Below, piece after piece: positions 24,233 to 36,108 of a stretch of 64,000 nucleotides of DNA (its first letter is position 1; each line of letters begins with the position of its first letter). The notes beneath the pieces are model-generated. The model saw only the letters and a list, made by a program, of their open reading frames with translations, was not told where the DNA came from and made no database searches. Where the stretch lies: assembly GCF_000718135.1 (NCBI RefSeq), contig NZ_JOEM01000001.1, forward strand, positions 728,759 to 792,758, written 5' to 3'. The translations under genes and the position numbers were made by a program. The stretch is from Streptomyces cyaneofuscatus (lineage in GTDB: Bacteria > Actinomycetota > Actinomycetes > Streptomycetales > Streptomycetaceae).

Positions 24233-25732
24233 TTGTCCCACACCGCTGCCGACACCGAGCCGGACCGGCCCCCGCCCGAGGACGACCACGCCTTCTTCGG
24301 CCAGCCACGGGGTCTGATGACCCTGTCCGGCCTGGAGGTCTGGGAGCGGTTCTCGTTCCTCGGCATGCAGGCGATCCTGGTGCTGTTCTTCGCCGACAAG
24401 GTGGCCAACGGCGGCATGGGGATGGACCCCGGCACCGCCGCTTCCGTATCCGCCGCGTACGGGACCCTCGTCTACCTGGTCTCCGTGGCCGGCGGCTGGC
24501 TGGCCGACCGGATCCTCGGCTCGTACCGGGCCGTGCTGTACGGCGGCATCCTCATCGCCTGCGGCCACTACGCCATGGCCGTGCCCACCGACGCGATGAC
24601 CTGGGTCGGGCTCGGGCTGATCAGCGCCGGGACGGGGCTCCTCAAGCCCAATGTGGCCTCGATGGTCGGCAAGCTCTACCGCACCGACGACGAGCGGCGC
24701 GACGCCGGCTTCGCGCTCTACTACATGGGCATCAACATCGGCGCGTTCGCCGGACCGCTGATCACCGGCTGGCTCGGCGACCACGCGAGCTGGCACTGGG
24801 GCTTCTCGGCCGCCGCGATCGGTATGACCCTCGGCCTGATCCAGTACGTGGCGGGCCGCCGTCACCTGGTCGGACGCAAGGAGGGCGCCGAATTCGCCCT
24901 CGCCCCCGCGGCCATGCGCCGCGCGGTGCGGCTGATCATCGGCGGGGCCGTCGTGGTCGCCGTCCTCGCGACCGCCCTGGCGCTGGCGGGCTGGCTGACC
25001 ATCGACCGGTTCGTGGACGTGCTCACGGTCATCTCGGTCATCGCCCCGATCACGTACTTCGTGGTGATGTTCCGGAGCCCGCGGGTCACCGCCGAGGAGC
25101 GCGGCAGGCTGCGGCCGTACGTCGTGCTCTTCCTGGGGTCCGTCGTCTTCAACTTCATCCTCTTCCAGGCGTACTCCACGATGATCCTGCTGGCGTCGAC
25201 CAACGCCCGCACGGAGATCCTCGGCTTCACCTTCCCGGCCAGCTGGTACGCCTCCGCGCTCGGCGCCTTCGAGGTCGCGCTCGCGCCCGTGGTGGCCGCC
25301 ACCTGGGTCCGGATGGGCCGCCGCCAGCCGCACGCCTCCAACAAGATCGCCTTCGGCGTGATCCTGGGCGGGCTGTCGTTCCTGCTGATGGTCCTGCCCA
25401 CCTCCGGGCACGCCGACGACACGTACCGGATGGCCGCCTGGTGGATCGTCGGCTCCTATCTGCTGCTCGGGCTCGGTGACGTACTCCTGGAGACCTCCGG
25501 CCTCTCCGCCAGCAGCAAGCTCGCACCGAAGGCGTTCGCCAGCCAGACGATGGCCCTGTGGTTCCTGTCCCTGGCCGTCGCCAACGGCATCCAGGCGCAG
25601 GTCGTGAAGTTGTACGGCGAGGTCTCCACCCCCGCCTACTTCGGCGTCAACGGCGCGATCGCCGTGGCGGCGGGCGTCGCGATGATCGCCGCCGCGCCCT
25701 GGCTGAAGCGCACGATGCACCCCGTCCACTAG
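24233..25732 (+). CDS. POT/PTR2-family proton-coupled peptide transporter
   Basis: The TTG at 24233 follows CAGGAG at 24219-24224 and gives a 499-residue protein with 12-14 hydrophobic segments. The E-x-x-E-R-type start (GLEVWERFSFLG) and the PTR2 signature FALYYMGINIGAFAGPLITG are present. These carriers import di- and tripeptides with protons across the cytoplasmic membrane. The start choice leaves a 35-residue acidic/proline N-terminus before TM1. It is divergent from the polyprenyl synthase and followed, 49 bases on, by a CocE-type hydrolase that may share the transcript. Confidence 0.92.
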   Translation: MSHTAADTEPDRPPPEDDHAFFGQPRGLMTLSGLEVWERFSFLGMQAILVLFFADKVANGGMGMDPGTAASVSAAYGTLVYLVSVAGGWLADRILGSYRAVLYGGILIACGHYAMAVPTDAMTWVGLGLISAGTGLLKPNVASMVGKLYRTDDERRDAGFALYYMGINIGAFAGPLITGWLGDHASWHWGFSAAAIGMTLGLIQYVAGRRHLVGRKEGAEFALAPAAMRRAVRLIIGGAVVVAVLATALALAGWLTIDRFVDVLTVISVIAPITYFVVMFRSPRVTAEERGRLRPYVVLFLGSVVFNFILFQAYSTMILLASTNARTEILGFTFPASWYASALGAFEVALAPVVAATWVRMGRRQPHASNKIAFGVILGGLSFLLMVLPTSGHADDTYRMAAWWIVGSYLLLGLGDVLLETSGLSASSKLAPKAFASQTMALWFLSLAVANGIQAQVVKLYGEVSTPAYFGVNGAIAVAAGVAMIAAAPWLKRTMHPVH

Positions 25733-25781
25733 TCCCCAGCAGCCCCGCAGAGGCGTCCCCCGTCCCCCACCGAGGTGACCC

Positions 25782-27776
25782 ATGAACATCACGACCGAGT
25801 TCCCGTACGAGACGACCCGCGAGGACGTGTACATCCCGCTGCCCGGCGGGACCCGGCTCTACGCCCGGATCTGGCGCCCCCTGACCGACGAACCGGTCCC
25901 CGCGCTGCTGGAGTACCTGCCCTACCGGCTCGGCGACTGGACCGCCCCGCGCGACTGGCAGCGCCACCCCTGGTACGCGGGCCACGGCTACGCCTCCGTA
26001 CGGGTCGACGTCCGGGGACACGGCAACAGCGAGGGGCTGCCGGGCGACGAGTACGACGCGCAGGAGCTCACCGACGGGGTCGCCGTCATCCACTGGCTGG
26101 CCCAGCAGGAGTGGTGCTCGGGCCGGGTCGGGATGTTCGGCATCTCCTGGGGCGGCTTCAACTCGCTCCAGATCGCCGCGCTCGCCCCCGAGCCGCTGAA
26201 GGCGATCGTCACCGTCTGCTCGGCCGACGACCGCTACGACAACGACGTCCACTACATGGGCGGCTCCGTCCTCGCCGTCGACATGCACGCCTGGGCCGCC
26301 ACCATGCTCGCCTTCGTCTCCCGCCCGCCCGACCCGGCGCAGATCGGCGACGACTGGAAGGAGATGTGGCTGAAGCGGCTGGAGGCCGTCGAGCCGCCCA
26401 TCCACACCTGGCTGGCCCACCAGAGCCGCGACGACTACTGGAAGCACGGAAGCGTCTGCGAGGACTACGGGGCGATCAAGGCGAACGTCCTCGCGGTCGG
26501 CGGCTGGCACGACCCGTACCGCGACACCGTCCTGCGCCTGGTCGAGCACCTCGACCCCGGGCAGGTGCGCGGGATCATCGGTCCGTGGTCGCACCAGTAC
26601 CCGGACCGGGGGCTGCCGCCGGGGCCCGCGATCGGCTTCCTCCAGGAGACGCTGCGCTGGTGGGACCAGCACCTGAAGGGCAAGGAGACGGGCGTGATGC
26701 GGGAGCCGCTGCTGCGGTCCTGGATCAGCGGCTCGCACCCGCCCGCCACGGTGTACGAGACGCTGCCCGGGCGCTGGGTCGGGGACGCCTCCTGGCCCTC
26801 GGAGAACATCTCCCCGGTGGCGTACGCGCTCCAGGGCGGTGAGCGGATCGTCGCCTCGCCGCAGCAGACCGGCCTGGACGCGGGACGCTTCTTCCCGTTC
26901 GGCAACGAGGCGGACCTGCCGCCGGACCAGCGCGACGAGGACGCGAAGTCGGTGTCGTTCGAGTTCCCGGTGGAGGAGGCGCCGATCGAGATCCTCGGCC
27001 GCCCCCGGGTGAAGCTCCGCATCCGGATGGACGTACCGCGCGGCCAGGCCATCGCCCGGCTCTGCGACGTGGCGCCCGACGGCTCCTCCGCCCTGGTCAC
27101 CCGGGGCGTCCTCAACCTCGCCGCCCGGCACGGCCGCGACCGCACCGACGACTGGACGCCCGGCGACACCGAGGACGTGGTCTTCGACCTGAACGGCATC
27201 GGCCACACCTTCCCGCCCGGCCACCGCATCCGGCTCGCGGTCTCCTCCTCGTACTGGCCCTGGATCTGGCCGCAGGCAGGCTCGGCCGGGTTCACGCTCG
27301 ACGCGGACGGCAGCTTCGTCGAACTGCCGGTGCGCCGCCACACCGAGGACCCGGCGATCACATTCGGCGAACCGGAACAGGCCGAACCGCTCGGCGTCGT
27401 CCACCCGGTCACCCTGGAGGAGCCGCGCCCGGAACGGCTCGTCGTCCGTGACGTCGCCAAGGGCGAGTGGCGGCTGGAGGTCGACCCGCGCTACGGCGGT
27501 ACGCGGGTCTACCCCGACGGCCTGGAATTCACCGAGGACGCCCTGGAGACGTACACGATCCAGCAGGACGACCCGCTCTCCGCGCGCACCCGCTCCGACT
27601 GGCGGATCCGGCTGCACCGGCCGGAGATGTCCTGGGACGTGGAGGTCGAGACGCGCTCGGAGATCGCCGCCGACGACAACGACTTCATCACCTCGAACGA
27701 GGTGATCTGCAAGGACGGCGGCGAGGTCGTCTTCCACCGCACCTGGGAGAAGCGCATCCCGCGCACGGCGGGCTGA
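25782..27776 (+). CDS. CocE/NonD-family hydrolase (X-Pro dipeptidyl-peptidase-like)
   Basis: The 664-residue protein has an S15-type alpha/beta hydrolase domain (about 1-320) and a C-terminal jelly-roll domain of the PepX_C kind (about 330-560). The nucleophile lies in FGISWGGFNSL (about 124-134), with a late Asp in the GGWHDPYRDT region and His in GPWSHQYPD. Relatives hydrolyse acyl esters (cocaine esterase), glutaryl-amide or X-Pro peptides. No signal peptide, so cytoplasmic; together with the peptide transporter upstream, peptide breakdown is an attractive but unproven role. A hairpin terminator follows. Confidence 0.92.
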   Translation: MNITTEFPYETTREDVYIPLPGGTRLYARIWRPLTDEPVPALLEYLPYRLGDWTAPRDWQRHPWYAGHGYASVRVDVRGHGNSEGLPGDEYDAQELTDGVAVIHWLAQQEWCSGRVGMFGISWGGFNSLQIAALAPEPLKAIVTVCSADDRYDNDVHYMGGSVLAVDMHAWAATMLAFVSRPPDPAQIGDDWKEMWLKRLEAVEPPIHTWLAHQSRDDYWKHGSVCEDYGAIKANVLAVGGWHDPYRDTVLRLVEHLDPGQVRGIIGPWSHQYPDRGLPPGPAIGFLQETLRWWDQHLKGKETGVMREPLLRSWISGSHPPATVYETLPGRWVGDASWPSENISPVAYALQGGERIVASPQQTGLDAGRFFPFGNEADLPPDQRDEDAKSVSFEFPVEEAPIEILGRPRVKLRIRMDVPRGQAIARLCDVAPDGSSALVTRGVLNLAARHGRDRTDDWTPGDTEDVVFDLNGIGHTFPPGHRIRLAVSSSYWPWIWPQAGSAGFTLDADGSFVELPVRRHTEDPAITFGEPEQAEPLGVVHPVTLEEPRPERLVVRDVAKGEWRLEVDPRYGGTRVYPDGLEFTEDALETYTIQQDDPLSARTRSDWRIRLHRPEMSWDVEVETRSEIAADDNDFITSNEVICKDGGEVVFHRTWEKRIPRTAG

Positions 27777-27798
27777 GTCAGGGCTGTGTTTCGTCATC

Positions 27799-27824
27799 GG
27801 GTCCCCCGGATTTCCGGGGGGCCC
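27799..27824 (+). terminator. Hairpin terminator after the CocE-type gene
   Basis: GGGTCCCCCGGA and TCCGGGGGGCCC form a 12-bp stem with one G-T wobble and a tight loop around TT, starting 23 bases after the stop. A short mixed T-containing tract follows. Confidence 0.75.
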
Positions 27825-27946
27825 TTCGAACTTTCCGGGCAATAGGCACAGTTGGTGATAGTCGGGGATACTCGGGGCACTGCCGTGGGGTAGGACCTCC
27901 GACGTAACGTGTCCTCCACACGACCTGGAAAGCGAGGCAGCAACAC

Positions 27947-29176
27947 ATGCCCGAGCAGAGCAGCCCGCTCGACCTGCCCGAGGGCGACCCCTTCGGCCCG
28001 CACAACCTCCCCTACGGTGTGTTCTCCACCCCCGACCACCCCGAGGACCGCCGGGTCGGCGTCCGCATCGGCAACCACGTGCTGGACGCCGGCGCCGCCG
28101 CCCACGCGCTCGGCTCCCCGTACGCCGGGCTGCTGGCCCAGCCGAGCCTGACGCCGCTGCTCGCGGCGGGCCGCACCGCCTGGCGGGACGTGCGCCGCGC
28201 GCTCACCGCCTGGCTCACCGTCCCGGGCCACCGCGCGGACATCGAGCCGCTGCTGCACCCGGTCGACGCGGTCACCCTGCACCTGCCGTACGAGGTCGCG
28301 GACTACGTCGACTTCTACGCCAGCGAGCACCACGCCACCAACGTCGGGAAGATCTTCCGGCCGGACGGCGACGCGCTCACCCCCAACTGGAAGCACCTGC
28401 CGATCGGTTACCACGGCCGCTCCGGCACCGTCGTGGTCTCCGGCACGGACGTGGTGCGCCCCAGCGGCCAGCGCAAGGCCCCCACCGACCCGGCGCCGGT
28501 CTTGGGGCCCTCGGTGAAGCTGGACATCGAAGCCGAGGTCGGCTTCGTCGTCGGCGTCCCCTCCGCCCACGGCACCCCGGTCCCGCTCGCCGACTTCCGA
28601 GAGCACGTCTTCGGGCTCTCGCTGCTCAACGACTGGTCGGCGCGCGACCTCCAGGCCTGGGAGTACGTGCCGCTGGGCCCGTTCCTCGGCAAGTCCTTCG
28701 CCACCTCCGTATCGGCGTGGGTCACCCCGCTGGAGGCCCTGGACGCGGCCCGCACCGCCCCGCCCACCCGGGACGTTCCGCTCCTCCCCTACCTCGACGA
28801 CGCGAACGAGGAGGAGCACGGCGGCTTCGACATCCGGATCACCGTCGAGATCAACGGCCAGGTCGTCGCCGAGCCGCCGTTCGCCTCGATGTACTGGACG
28901 GCCGCCCAGCAGCTCGCCCACATGACGGTCAACGGCGCGTCGCTGCGGACCGGGGACCTGTACGGCTCCGGCACGGTCAGCGGCCCCGAGACCACCCAGC
29001 GCGGCTCGCTCCTGGAGCTCACCTGGAACGGCCGCGACGCGCTGGAACTCCCCGAGGGCAAGCGGACGTTCCTGGAGGACGGCGACACGGTCACGCTGAC
29101 CGCCTGGGCTCCCGGCCCGCACGGCACCCGCGTGGGCCTCGGCGACGTGACCGGCAGGATCGTCACGGCACCATGA
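27947..29176 (+). CDS. fahA: Fumarylacetoacetase (tyrosine catabolism)
   Basis: At 409 residues it has the normal full length and both the small N-terminal beta-barrel and the FAH catalytic fold. Key residues match the known enzyme: D122 in VDFYASEHHATN, H129, and E195/E197 in LDIEAEVGF for metal binding, followed by NDWSARDLQAWEY. The enzyme cleaves fumarylacetoacetate to fumarate and acetoacetate, the last step of tyrosine and phenylalanine breakdown. It is followed by a GPP34 gene with a 4-base ATGA overlap. No other homogentisate pathway gene is nearby. Confidence 0.96.
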   Translation: MPEQSSPLDLPEGDPFGPHNLPYGVFSTPDHPEDRRVGVRIGNHVLDAGAAAHALGSPYAGLLAQPSLTPLLAAGRTAWRDVRRALTAWLTVPGHRADIEPLLHPVDAVTLHLPYEVADYVDFYASEHHATNVGKIFRPDGDALTPNWKHLPIGYHGRSGTVVVSGTDVVRPSGQRKAPTDPAPVLGPSVKLDIEAEVGFVVGVPSAHGTPVPLADFREHVFGLSLLNDWSARDLQAWEYVPLGPFLGKSFATSVSAWVTPLEALDAARTAPPTRDVPLLPYLDDANEEEHGGFDIRITVEINGQVVAEPPFASMYWTAAQQLAHMTVNGASLRTGDLYGSGTVSGPETTQRGSLLELTWNGRDALELPEGKRTFLEDGDTVTLTAWAPGPHGTRVGLGDVTGRIVTAP

Positions 29177-29880
29177 ACGCTTCCGCCCCCGCACTGACGC
29201 TCCCCGAGGAGCTGATCCTGCTCACCCTGAACCCGGGGAGCGGCAAGCCGTTGTGCGCGGCCGCCTCCCTGGCGTACGGAACGGCCGGCGCCGCCCTCGC
29301 GGAGCTGGAGCTCCAGGGGCGCATACGGGAGGAGCGCGGCCGGGTCCAGGTGGTGAACCCGCTGGACCCGGCCGACCCGCTCCTCGCCGCCCTGCTGCGG
29401 ACCCTGCCCCAGGCCAAGGGCCGCCGCTCAGGCATGCGCGCCCGGCACTGGGTGGACAACTTCGACAAGCACGTACGGGACACCTGCCTGGACTCCCTGG
29501 TCGAACGCTCCGTGCTCTCCCGGGAGACCCGCCGCTTCCTCGGCCTGTTCCCGTCCCACCGGCACTTCCCGGTCCACCCGGACCTCGTACCGGGCGTCCG
29601 CAGGCGGTTCACCCTGGCCGAGACGGCGGGCTACCCGGACCACCGCGACCGCCTCCTGGCCGCCCTGGTCTCCGCGATCGGCCTGGCCGGCGAACTGACC
29701 CGCAACGGCCGCCCCGGCCGCACGGCGATGAAGGTCCTGCGCCGCTCCGAGTGGACGGCGGTGGCCGTCAACTACAACGTCAAGCAGAACGAATCCGGCG
29801 GGGGCGGCGGCGAGAACGACGGCTGGATCGGCGACAGCGGGGGCAGCAGTTGCGGGGGCGGCTGCGGAGGCGGGGACTGA
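29173..29880 (+). CDS. GPP34 (GOLPH3-like) family protein with Gly/Cys-rich tail
   Basis: The fold starts with TLPEELILLTLNPGSGKP, the family entry motif, and contains HPDLVPGVRRRF and SAIGLAGELTRNGRPGRTAM. Eukaryotic relatives bind phosphatidylinositol-4-phosphate at the Golgi; the bacterial role is unknown. The 235-residue protein ends in an unusual tail of about 30 residues rich in Gly, Ser and Asp with two Cys (SSCGGGCGGGD). It is coupled to fumarylacetoacetase by an ATGA overlap. Confidence 0.9.
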   Translation: MNASAPALTLPEELILLTLNPGSGKPLCAAASLAYGTAGAALAELELQGRIREERGRVQVVNPLDPADPLLAALLRTLPQAKGRRSGMRARHWVDNFDKHVRDTCLDSLVERSVLSRETRRFLGLFPSHRHFPVHPDLVPGVRRRFTLAETAGYPDHRDRLLAALVSAIGLAGELTRNGRPGRTAMKVLRRSEWTAVAVNYNVKQNESGGGGGENDGWIGDSGGSSCGGGCGGGD

Positions 29881-30003
29881 GGGGCCGCCGTGGAGTGTTC
29901 CGGTCAGCGGTGCGCTTGGCGTTCACACGTTCGGGGGAGCCTTATCCGGTTTCCGGCGGATACGCTGGTCGGGCCCGCGAGACTCCTCCCCATGGGAGCA
30001 ATG

Positions 30004-30615
30004 ATGAGCATCGAACCCGAGGCCTCCGAGCCGCGGTGGGCGGTCCCGCCCGAGGGCGGCTGGACCGCCGATGACCTGGACACACTCCCGAATCTGCCTC
30101 CCCACACGGAGCTGATCGACGGGAGCCTGATCTTCGTGAGTCCGCAGAGCTTCTTCCACTCGTGGGCGGTTGACTTCTTCACCTGGCACCTGCGGTCACT
30201 CGCGCCCCCGGAGCTGCAAGTCGTGCGTGAGTGCACCATCGACATCGACCGCTACAACCGACCTGAACCCGACGTGGCAGTCTTCGACAGCCTGGTAGCC
30301 CCGAAGCCGGGCCAGACCCGCTACCCAGCCGATTCAGTACAGCTGGCTATCGAGGTCGTCTCACCGGAGTCCCGCTCGCGCGACCGTGAGACCAAGCCGG
30401 TCAAGTACGCCCGGGTCAAGATCCCCCACTACTGGAGGGTTGAGAACCACGACGGCCGGGCCGTGGTCTACGTCTTCGAGCTGGAACCCGCCACGGGCAC
30501 GTACACCTCCACCGGCATCTTCCACGACCGAATGAAGGTCGCCGTTCCATTCCCCATGGACCTGGACCTCACGGCGATCAACCCGACCACCTCGCGGGCG
30601 GCGGACCCGGAGTAG
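30004..30615 (+). CDS. Uma2-family (DUF820) putative nuclease-fold protein
   Basis: The 203-residue protein has the PD-(D/E)XK core of this family: HTELIDGSLIFVSP, RPEPDVAVFDSLV (acidic residue pair) and QLAIEVVSPESRSRD, followed by KYARVKIPHYWRV. These families are widespread in Streptomyces and often multiply; nuclease activity is inferred from the fold and has little direct support. The ATG at 30004 has GGGAG 5 bases upstream; 30001 and 29992 are in-frame alternatives. It is convergent with recQ, 22 bases apart. Confidence 0.9.
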   Translation: MSIEPEASEPRWAVPPEGGWTADDLDTLPNLPPHTELIDGSLIFVSPQSFFHSWAVDFFTWHLRSLAPPELQVVRECTIDIDRYNRPEPDVAVFDSLVAPKPGQTRYPADSVQLAIEVVSPESRSRDRETKPVKYARVKIPHYWRVENHDGRAVVYVFELEPATGTYTSTGIFHDRMKVAVPFPMDLDLTAINPTTSRAADPE

Positions 30616-30637
30616 GTCCCGCCGCCCTGCCCCCGCC

Positions 30638-32686
<2,049 letters not shown>

Positions 32687-32815
32687 GGTCACGCTTTCCA
32701 ATGCTCTGTCCCCCGGGGTCCGCGGCCGTCCGGTCCGCAACCCTGCCGTCCGCGCCGTCCGGACCTTGTCCGTCTGCTCTCCGTCCCCGACCACGATAGG
32801 CGGCTCCTACGACAA

Positions 32816-32851
32816 CGCCGGACGGTCCTGTGGATAACGGACCGTCCGGCG
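32816..32851 (-). terminator. Terminator of the nuo operon
   Basis: CGCCGGACGGTCC and its exact complement form a perfect 13-bp stem around a 10-base loop. It begins 21 bases past the nuoN stop on the minus strand and ends before the recQ start. It is the only strong hairpin I found between nuoA and recQ. Confidence 0.9.
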
Positions 32852-32871
32852 CTGTTCTGCGGGAGAATCGC

Positions 32872-34536
32872 CTACCGCACGAAGACCCCCGCCTGGCCCG
32901 CCAGGTCCAGGAAGTACTGCGGGGCCAGGCCCAGCACCAGCGTGACCGCCACACCCACCGCGATCGTCGTCATCGTCAGCGGGGACGGGACGGCGACCGT
33001 GGGGCCGTCCGCCTTCGGCTCGCTGAAGAACATCAGGACGATCACGCGGATGTAGAAGAAGGCCGCGATCGCCGACGAGATCACGCCGACCACGACCAGC
33101 GCGCCCGCGCCGCTCTCCGCCGCCGCCTTGAAGACGGCGAACTTGCCGGAGAAGCCCGAGGTGAGCGGGATCCCGGCGAAGGCCAGCAGGAAGACCGCGA
33201 AGACCGCCGCGGTCAGCGGCGAGCGGCGGCCGAGCCCGGCCCACTTCGACAGGTGCGTGGCCTCGCCGCCCGCGTCCCGTACCAGCGTGACGACCGCGAA
33301 CGCGCCGACCGTCACGAAGGAGTACGCGCCCAGGTAGAAGAGGACCGAGGAGACCCCCTCCGGGCTGGTCGCGATGACACCGGCGAGGATGAAGCCCGCG
33401 TGCGCGATCGAGGAGTAGGCCAGCAGTCGCTTGATGTCGGTCTGGGTGATCGCGACGATCGCCCCGCCCAGCATCGTGATGATGGCCACCGCCCACAGCA
33501 CCGGCCGCAGGTCCCAGGTGAGCCCGGGGAGCACCACGTACAGCAGGCGCAGCAGCGCGCCGAACGCGGCGACCTTGGTGGCGGCGGCCATGAAGCCGGT
33601 CACCGGGGTCGGGGCGCCCTGGTAGACGTCCGGGGTCCACATGTGGAACGGGACGGCGCCGACCTTGAAGAGCAGGCCGACCAGGATCAGCGCGCCGCCG
33701 ATGAGCAGCAGCGCGTCGTTGCCCATGGTGCCGGCGAGGGCGGGGTCGATCTCCAGGACCGAGCCGTCGACGACGTTGGCGATGGTGGCGTACGAGAGGG
33801 AGCCCGCGTAGCCGTAGAGGAGGGCGATCCCGAAGAGCAGGAACGCCGAGGAGAACGCGCCGAGCAGGAAGTACTTCACGGCCGCCTCCTGCGACATCAG
33901 CCGCTTGCGGCGGGCGACGGCGCAGAGGAGGTACAGCGGGAGCGAGAAGACTTCCAGCGCGATGAAGAGGGTCAGCAGGTCGTTGGCGGCGGGGAAGACG
34001 AGCATGCCCGCCACCGAGAACAGGACCAGCGGGAAGACCTCGGTGGTGGCGAAGCCCGCGCGGACGGCGGCCTTCTCGGCGTCGCTGCCGGGGACCGTAC
34101 CGGCCTGGGCGGCGAAGGAGTCGACCCGGTTGCCGTGGGCGGTGGGGTCGAGCCGCCGTTCGGCGAAGGTGAAGACGGCCACCACGGAGACCAGGAGAAT
34201 GGTCCCCTGGAGGAACAGGGTGGGGCCGTCGATCGCGATGGCGCCCATGGCCGCGATCTGGGCCTTCGTGGTGGCGTATCCGCCGGCCGCGAGGGACACC
34301 ACGGCGGCGAACGCGGCGGCCAGCGCCACCACGGTCAGCAGGAGCTGGGCGTGGTAGCGGGCCTTACGCGGGACGAAGGCCTCCACCAGGATGCCCAGGA
34401 CGGCGCCGATCACGATGATCAGGACCGGCGCGAGCTGGGCGTACTCGATCGTGGGCGCCGTGAAGCGGTCCCCCGGGGCTGCGGATGTCACCCCGCTCGC
34501 CGTCGTCCACAGGCTGTGGACAGCTGTTGCGCTCAC
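32872..34536 (-). CDS. nuoN: NADH-quinone oxidoreductase subunit N
   Basis: The 554-residue protein has 14 predicted TM segments and the Mrp-antiporter-like core, including FLLGAFSSAFLLFGIALLYG and VGLLFKVGAVPFHMWTPDVY with the conserved Lys and His. It is one of three proton-pumping antiporter-like subunits of the complex I membrane arm. The GTG overlaps the nuoM stop as GTGA. The last gene of the operon; the terminator follows. Confidence 0.97.
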   Translation of the reverse strand: MSATAVHSLWTTASGVTSAAPGDRFTAPTIEYAQLAPVLIIVIGAVLGILVEAFVPRKARYHAQLLLTVVALAAAFAAVVSLAAGGYATTKAQIAAMGAIAIDGPTLFLQGTILLVSVVAVFTFAERRLDPTAHGNRVDSFAAQAGTVPGSDAEKAAVRAGFATTEVFPLVLFSVAGMLVFPAANDLLTLFIALEVFSLPLYLLCAVARRKRLMSQEAAVKYFLLGAFSSAFLLFGIALLYGYAGSLSYATIANVVDGSVLEIDPALAGTMGNDALLLIGGALILVGLLFKVGAVPFHMWTPDVYQGAPTPVTGFMAAATKVAAFGALLRLLYVVLPGLTWDLRPVLWAVAIITMLGGAIVAITQTDIKRLLAYSSIAHAGFILAGVIATSPEGVSSVLFYLGAYSFVTVGAFAVVTLVRDAGGEATHLSKWAGLGRRSPLTAAVFAVFLLAFAGIPLTSGFSGKFAVFKAAAESGAGALVVVGVISSAIAAFFYIRVIVLMFFSEPKADGPTVAVPSPLTMTTIAVGVAVTLVLGLAPQYFLDLAGQAGVFVR

Positions 34537-36104
34537 TTGGCGGCCTCCACCTCGGGCTGGGGGTCCTTCTTCTGTACGTCGGACATCGTGTGCTTGACCG
34601 CCGGGTTGACGACCTCGGTGAGCGGCTTCGGGAAGACGCCCAGGAGGAGCAGGAGCGCAATCAGCGGTACGGCGACCACCAGCTCACGCGCCTTGAGGTC
34701 GGGCATGGTGCGGACCGACTCGGCGACCGGGCCGGTCATCGTCCGTTGGTAGAGGACGAGGACGTAGATCGCGGCGAGCACGATGCCGGAGGTGGCGATG
34801 ATTCCGGCCACCGGATAGGCGCTGAACGTGCCGACGAGGACCAGGAACTCACTGACGAACGGGGCGAGCCCCGGCAGCGACAGCGTCGCCAGACCGCCGA
34901 TGAGGAAGGTGCCCGCCAGGACGGGGGCGACCTTCTGCACCCCGCCGTAGTCCGCGATGAGCCGCGAGCCGCGCCGGGTGATGAGGAATCCGGCGACCAG
35001 CAGCAGCGCGGCCGTCGAGATGCCGTGGTTGACCATGTAGAGCGTGGCGCCCGACTGGCCCTGGCTGGTCATCGCGAAGATACCGAGGATGATGAAGCCG
35101 AAGTGCGAGATCGAGGCGTAGGCGATGAGCCGCTTGATGTCGCGCTGGCCGACCGCGAGGAGCGCTCCGTAGACGATGGAGACGAGCGCCAGGGCGATGA
35201 CGACCGGGGTCGCCCACTTGCTGGCCTCCGGGAAGAGCCCGAGGCAGAAGCGGAGCATCGCGAAGGTGCCGACCTTGTCGACGATCGCGGTGATGAGCAC
35301 GGCGACCGGTGCGGTCGCCTCGCCCATCGCGTTGGGCAGCCAGGTGTGCAGCGGCCAGAGCGGGGCCTTGATCGCGAAGGCGAGGAAGAACCCGAGGAAG
35401 AGCCACCGCTCGGTGGAGGTCGCCATCTCCAGGGTGCCGTCGGCCCGGGCCGCCGCGATCTCGGAGAGCGAGAAGCTGCCCGCGACCACGTACAGCCCGA
35501 TGACGGCGGCCAGCATGATCAGGCCGCCAGCCAGGTTGTAGAGCAGGAACTTGACCGCCGCGTACGAGCGTTGCTTCGCGGCGTTCTCGTCGCTGCCCGC
35601 GTGGGCCCGGTCCCCGAAACCGCCGATGAGGAAGTACATCGGGATGAGCATGGCTTCGAACAGGATGTAGAAGAGGAAGACGTCGGTCGCGAGGAACGAC
35701 AGGATCACCATGGCCTCGACCATGAGGATCAGCGCGAAGAAGCCCTGGGTGGGGCGCCAGCGCGAGGACTTCGTCTCCAGGGGGTCGGCGTCGTGCCAGC
35801 CGGCCACGATGACGAACGGGATCAGCAGCGCGGTGAGCCCGAGGAGGGCTACCCCGATGCCGTCCACGCCCAGTTCGTACCGGACGCCGAAGTCGGCGAT
35901 CCAGGCCTTGGACTCGGTCAGTTGGTAGCGGTCGCCGCCCGGTTCGAAGCGGGCGAAGACGACGCCCGCCAGGACGAGCGTGCCCAGCGAGAAGAACAGC
36001 GCGACCCACTTGGCCACGGTGCGCTGTGCGGCGGGGACGGCGGCGGTGGCGATGGCTCCGATGGCCGGGAGCGCCGCCGTCGCGGTCAGGAGGGGAAAGG
36101 ACAT
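34533..36104 (-). CDS. nuoM: NADH-quinone oxidoreductase subunit M
   Basis: The 523-residue protein has 14 TM segments, with the conserved Glu in FYILFEAMLIPMYFLIG and Lys in FAIKAPLWPLHTWLPNAM, and a second antiporter-like half. It transports protons across the membrane as part of NDH-1, driven by electron transfer to menaquinone. It sits 4 bases after nuoL and overlaps nuoN by 4 bases, so translational coupling runs through. Confidence 0.97.
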   Translation of the reverse strand: MSFPLLTATAALPAIGAIATAAVPAAQRTVAKWVALFFSLGTLVLAGVVFARFEPGGDRYQLTESKAWIADFGVRYELGVDGIGVALLGLTALLIPFVIVAGWHDADPLETKSSRWRPTQGFFALILMVEAMVILSFLATDVFLFYILFEAMLIPMYFLIGGFGDRAHAGSDENAAKQRSYAAVKFLLYNLAGGLIMLAAVIGLYVVAGSFSLSEIAAARADGTLEMATSTERWLFLGFFLAFAIKAPLWPLHTWLPNAMGEATAPVAVLITAIVDKVGTFAMLRFCLGLFPEASKWATPVVIALALVSIVYGALLAVGQRDIKRLIAYASISHFGFIILGIFAMTSQGQSGATLYMVNHGISTAALLLVAGFLITRRGSRLIADYGGVQKVAPVLAGTFLIGGLATLSLPGLAPFVSEFLVLVGTFSAYPVAGIIATSGIVLAAIYVLVLYQRTMTGPVAESVRTMPDLKARELVVAVPLIALLLLLGVFPKPLTEVVNPAVKHTMSDVQKKDPQPEVEAAK

Positions 36105-36108
36105 GTGA

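Noticed and set aside
30004..30615. Restriction or CRISPR-associated nuclease
   Set aside because: The PD-(D/E)XK-type fold fits Uma2/DUF820 only, and no methylase or defence partner is adjacent.
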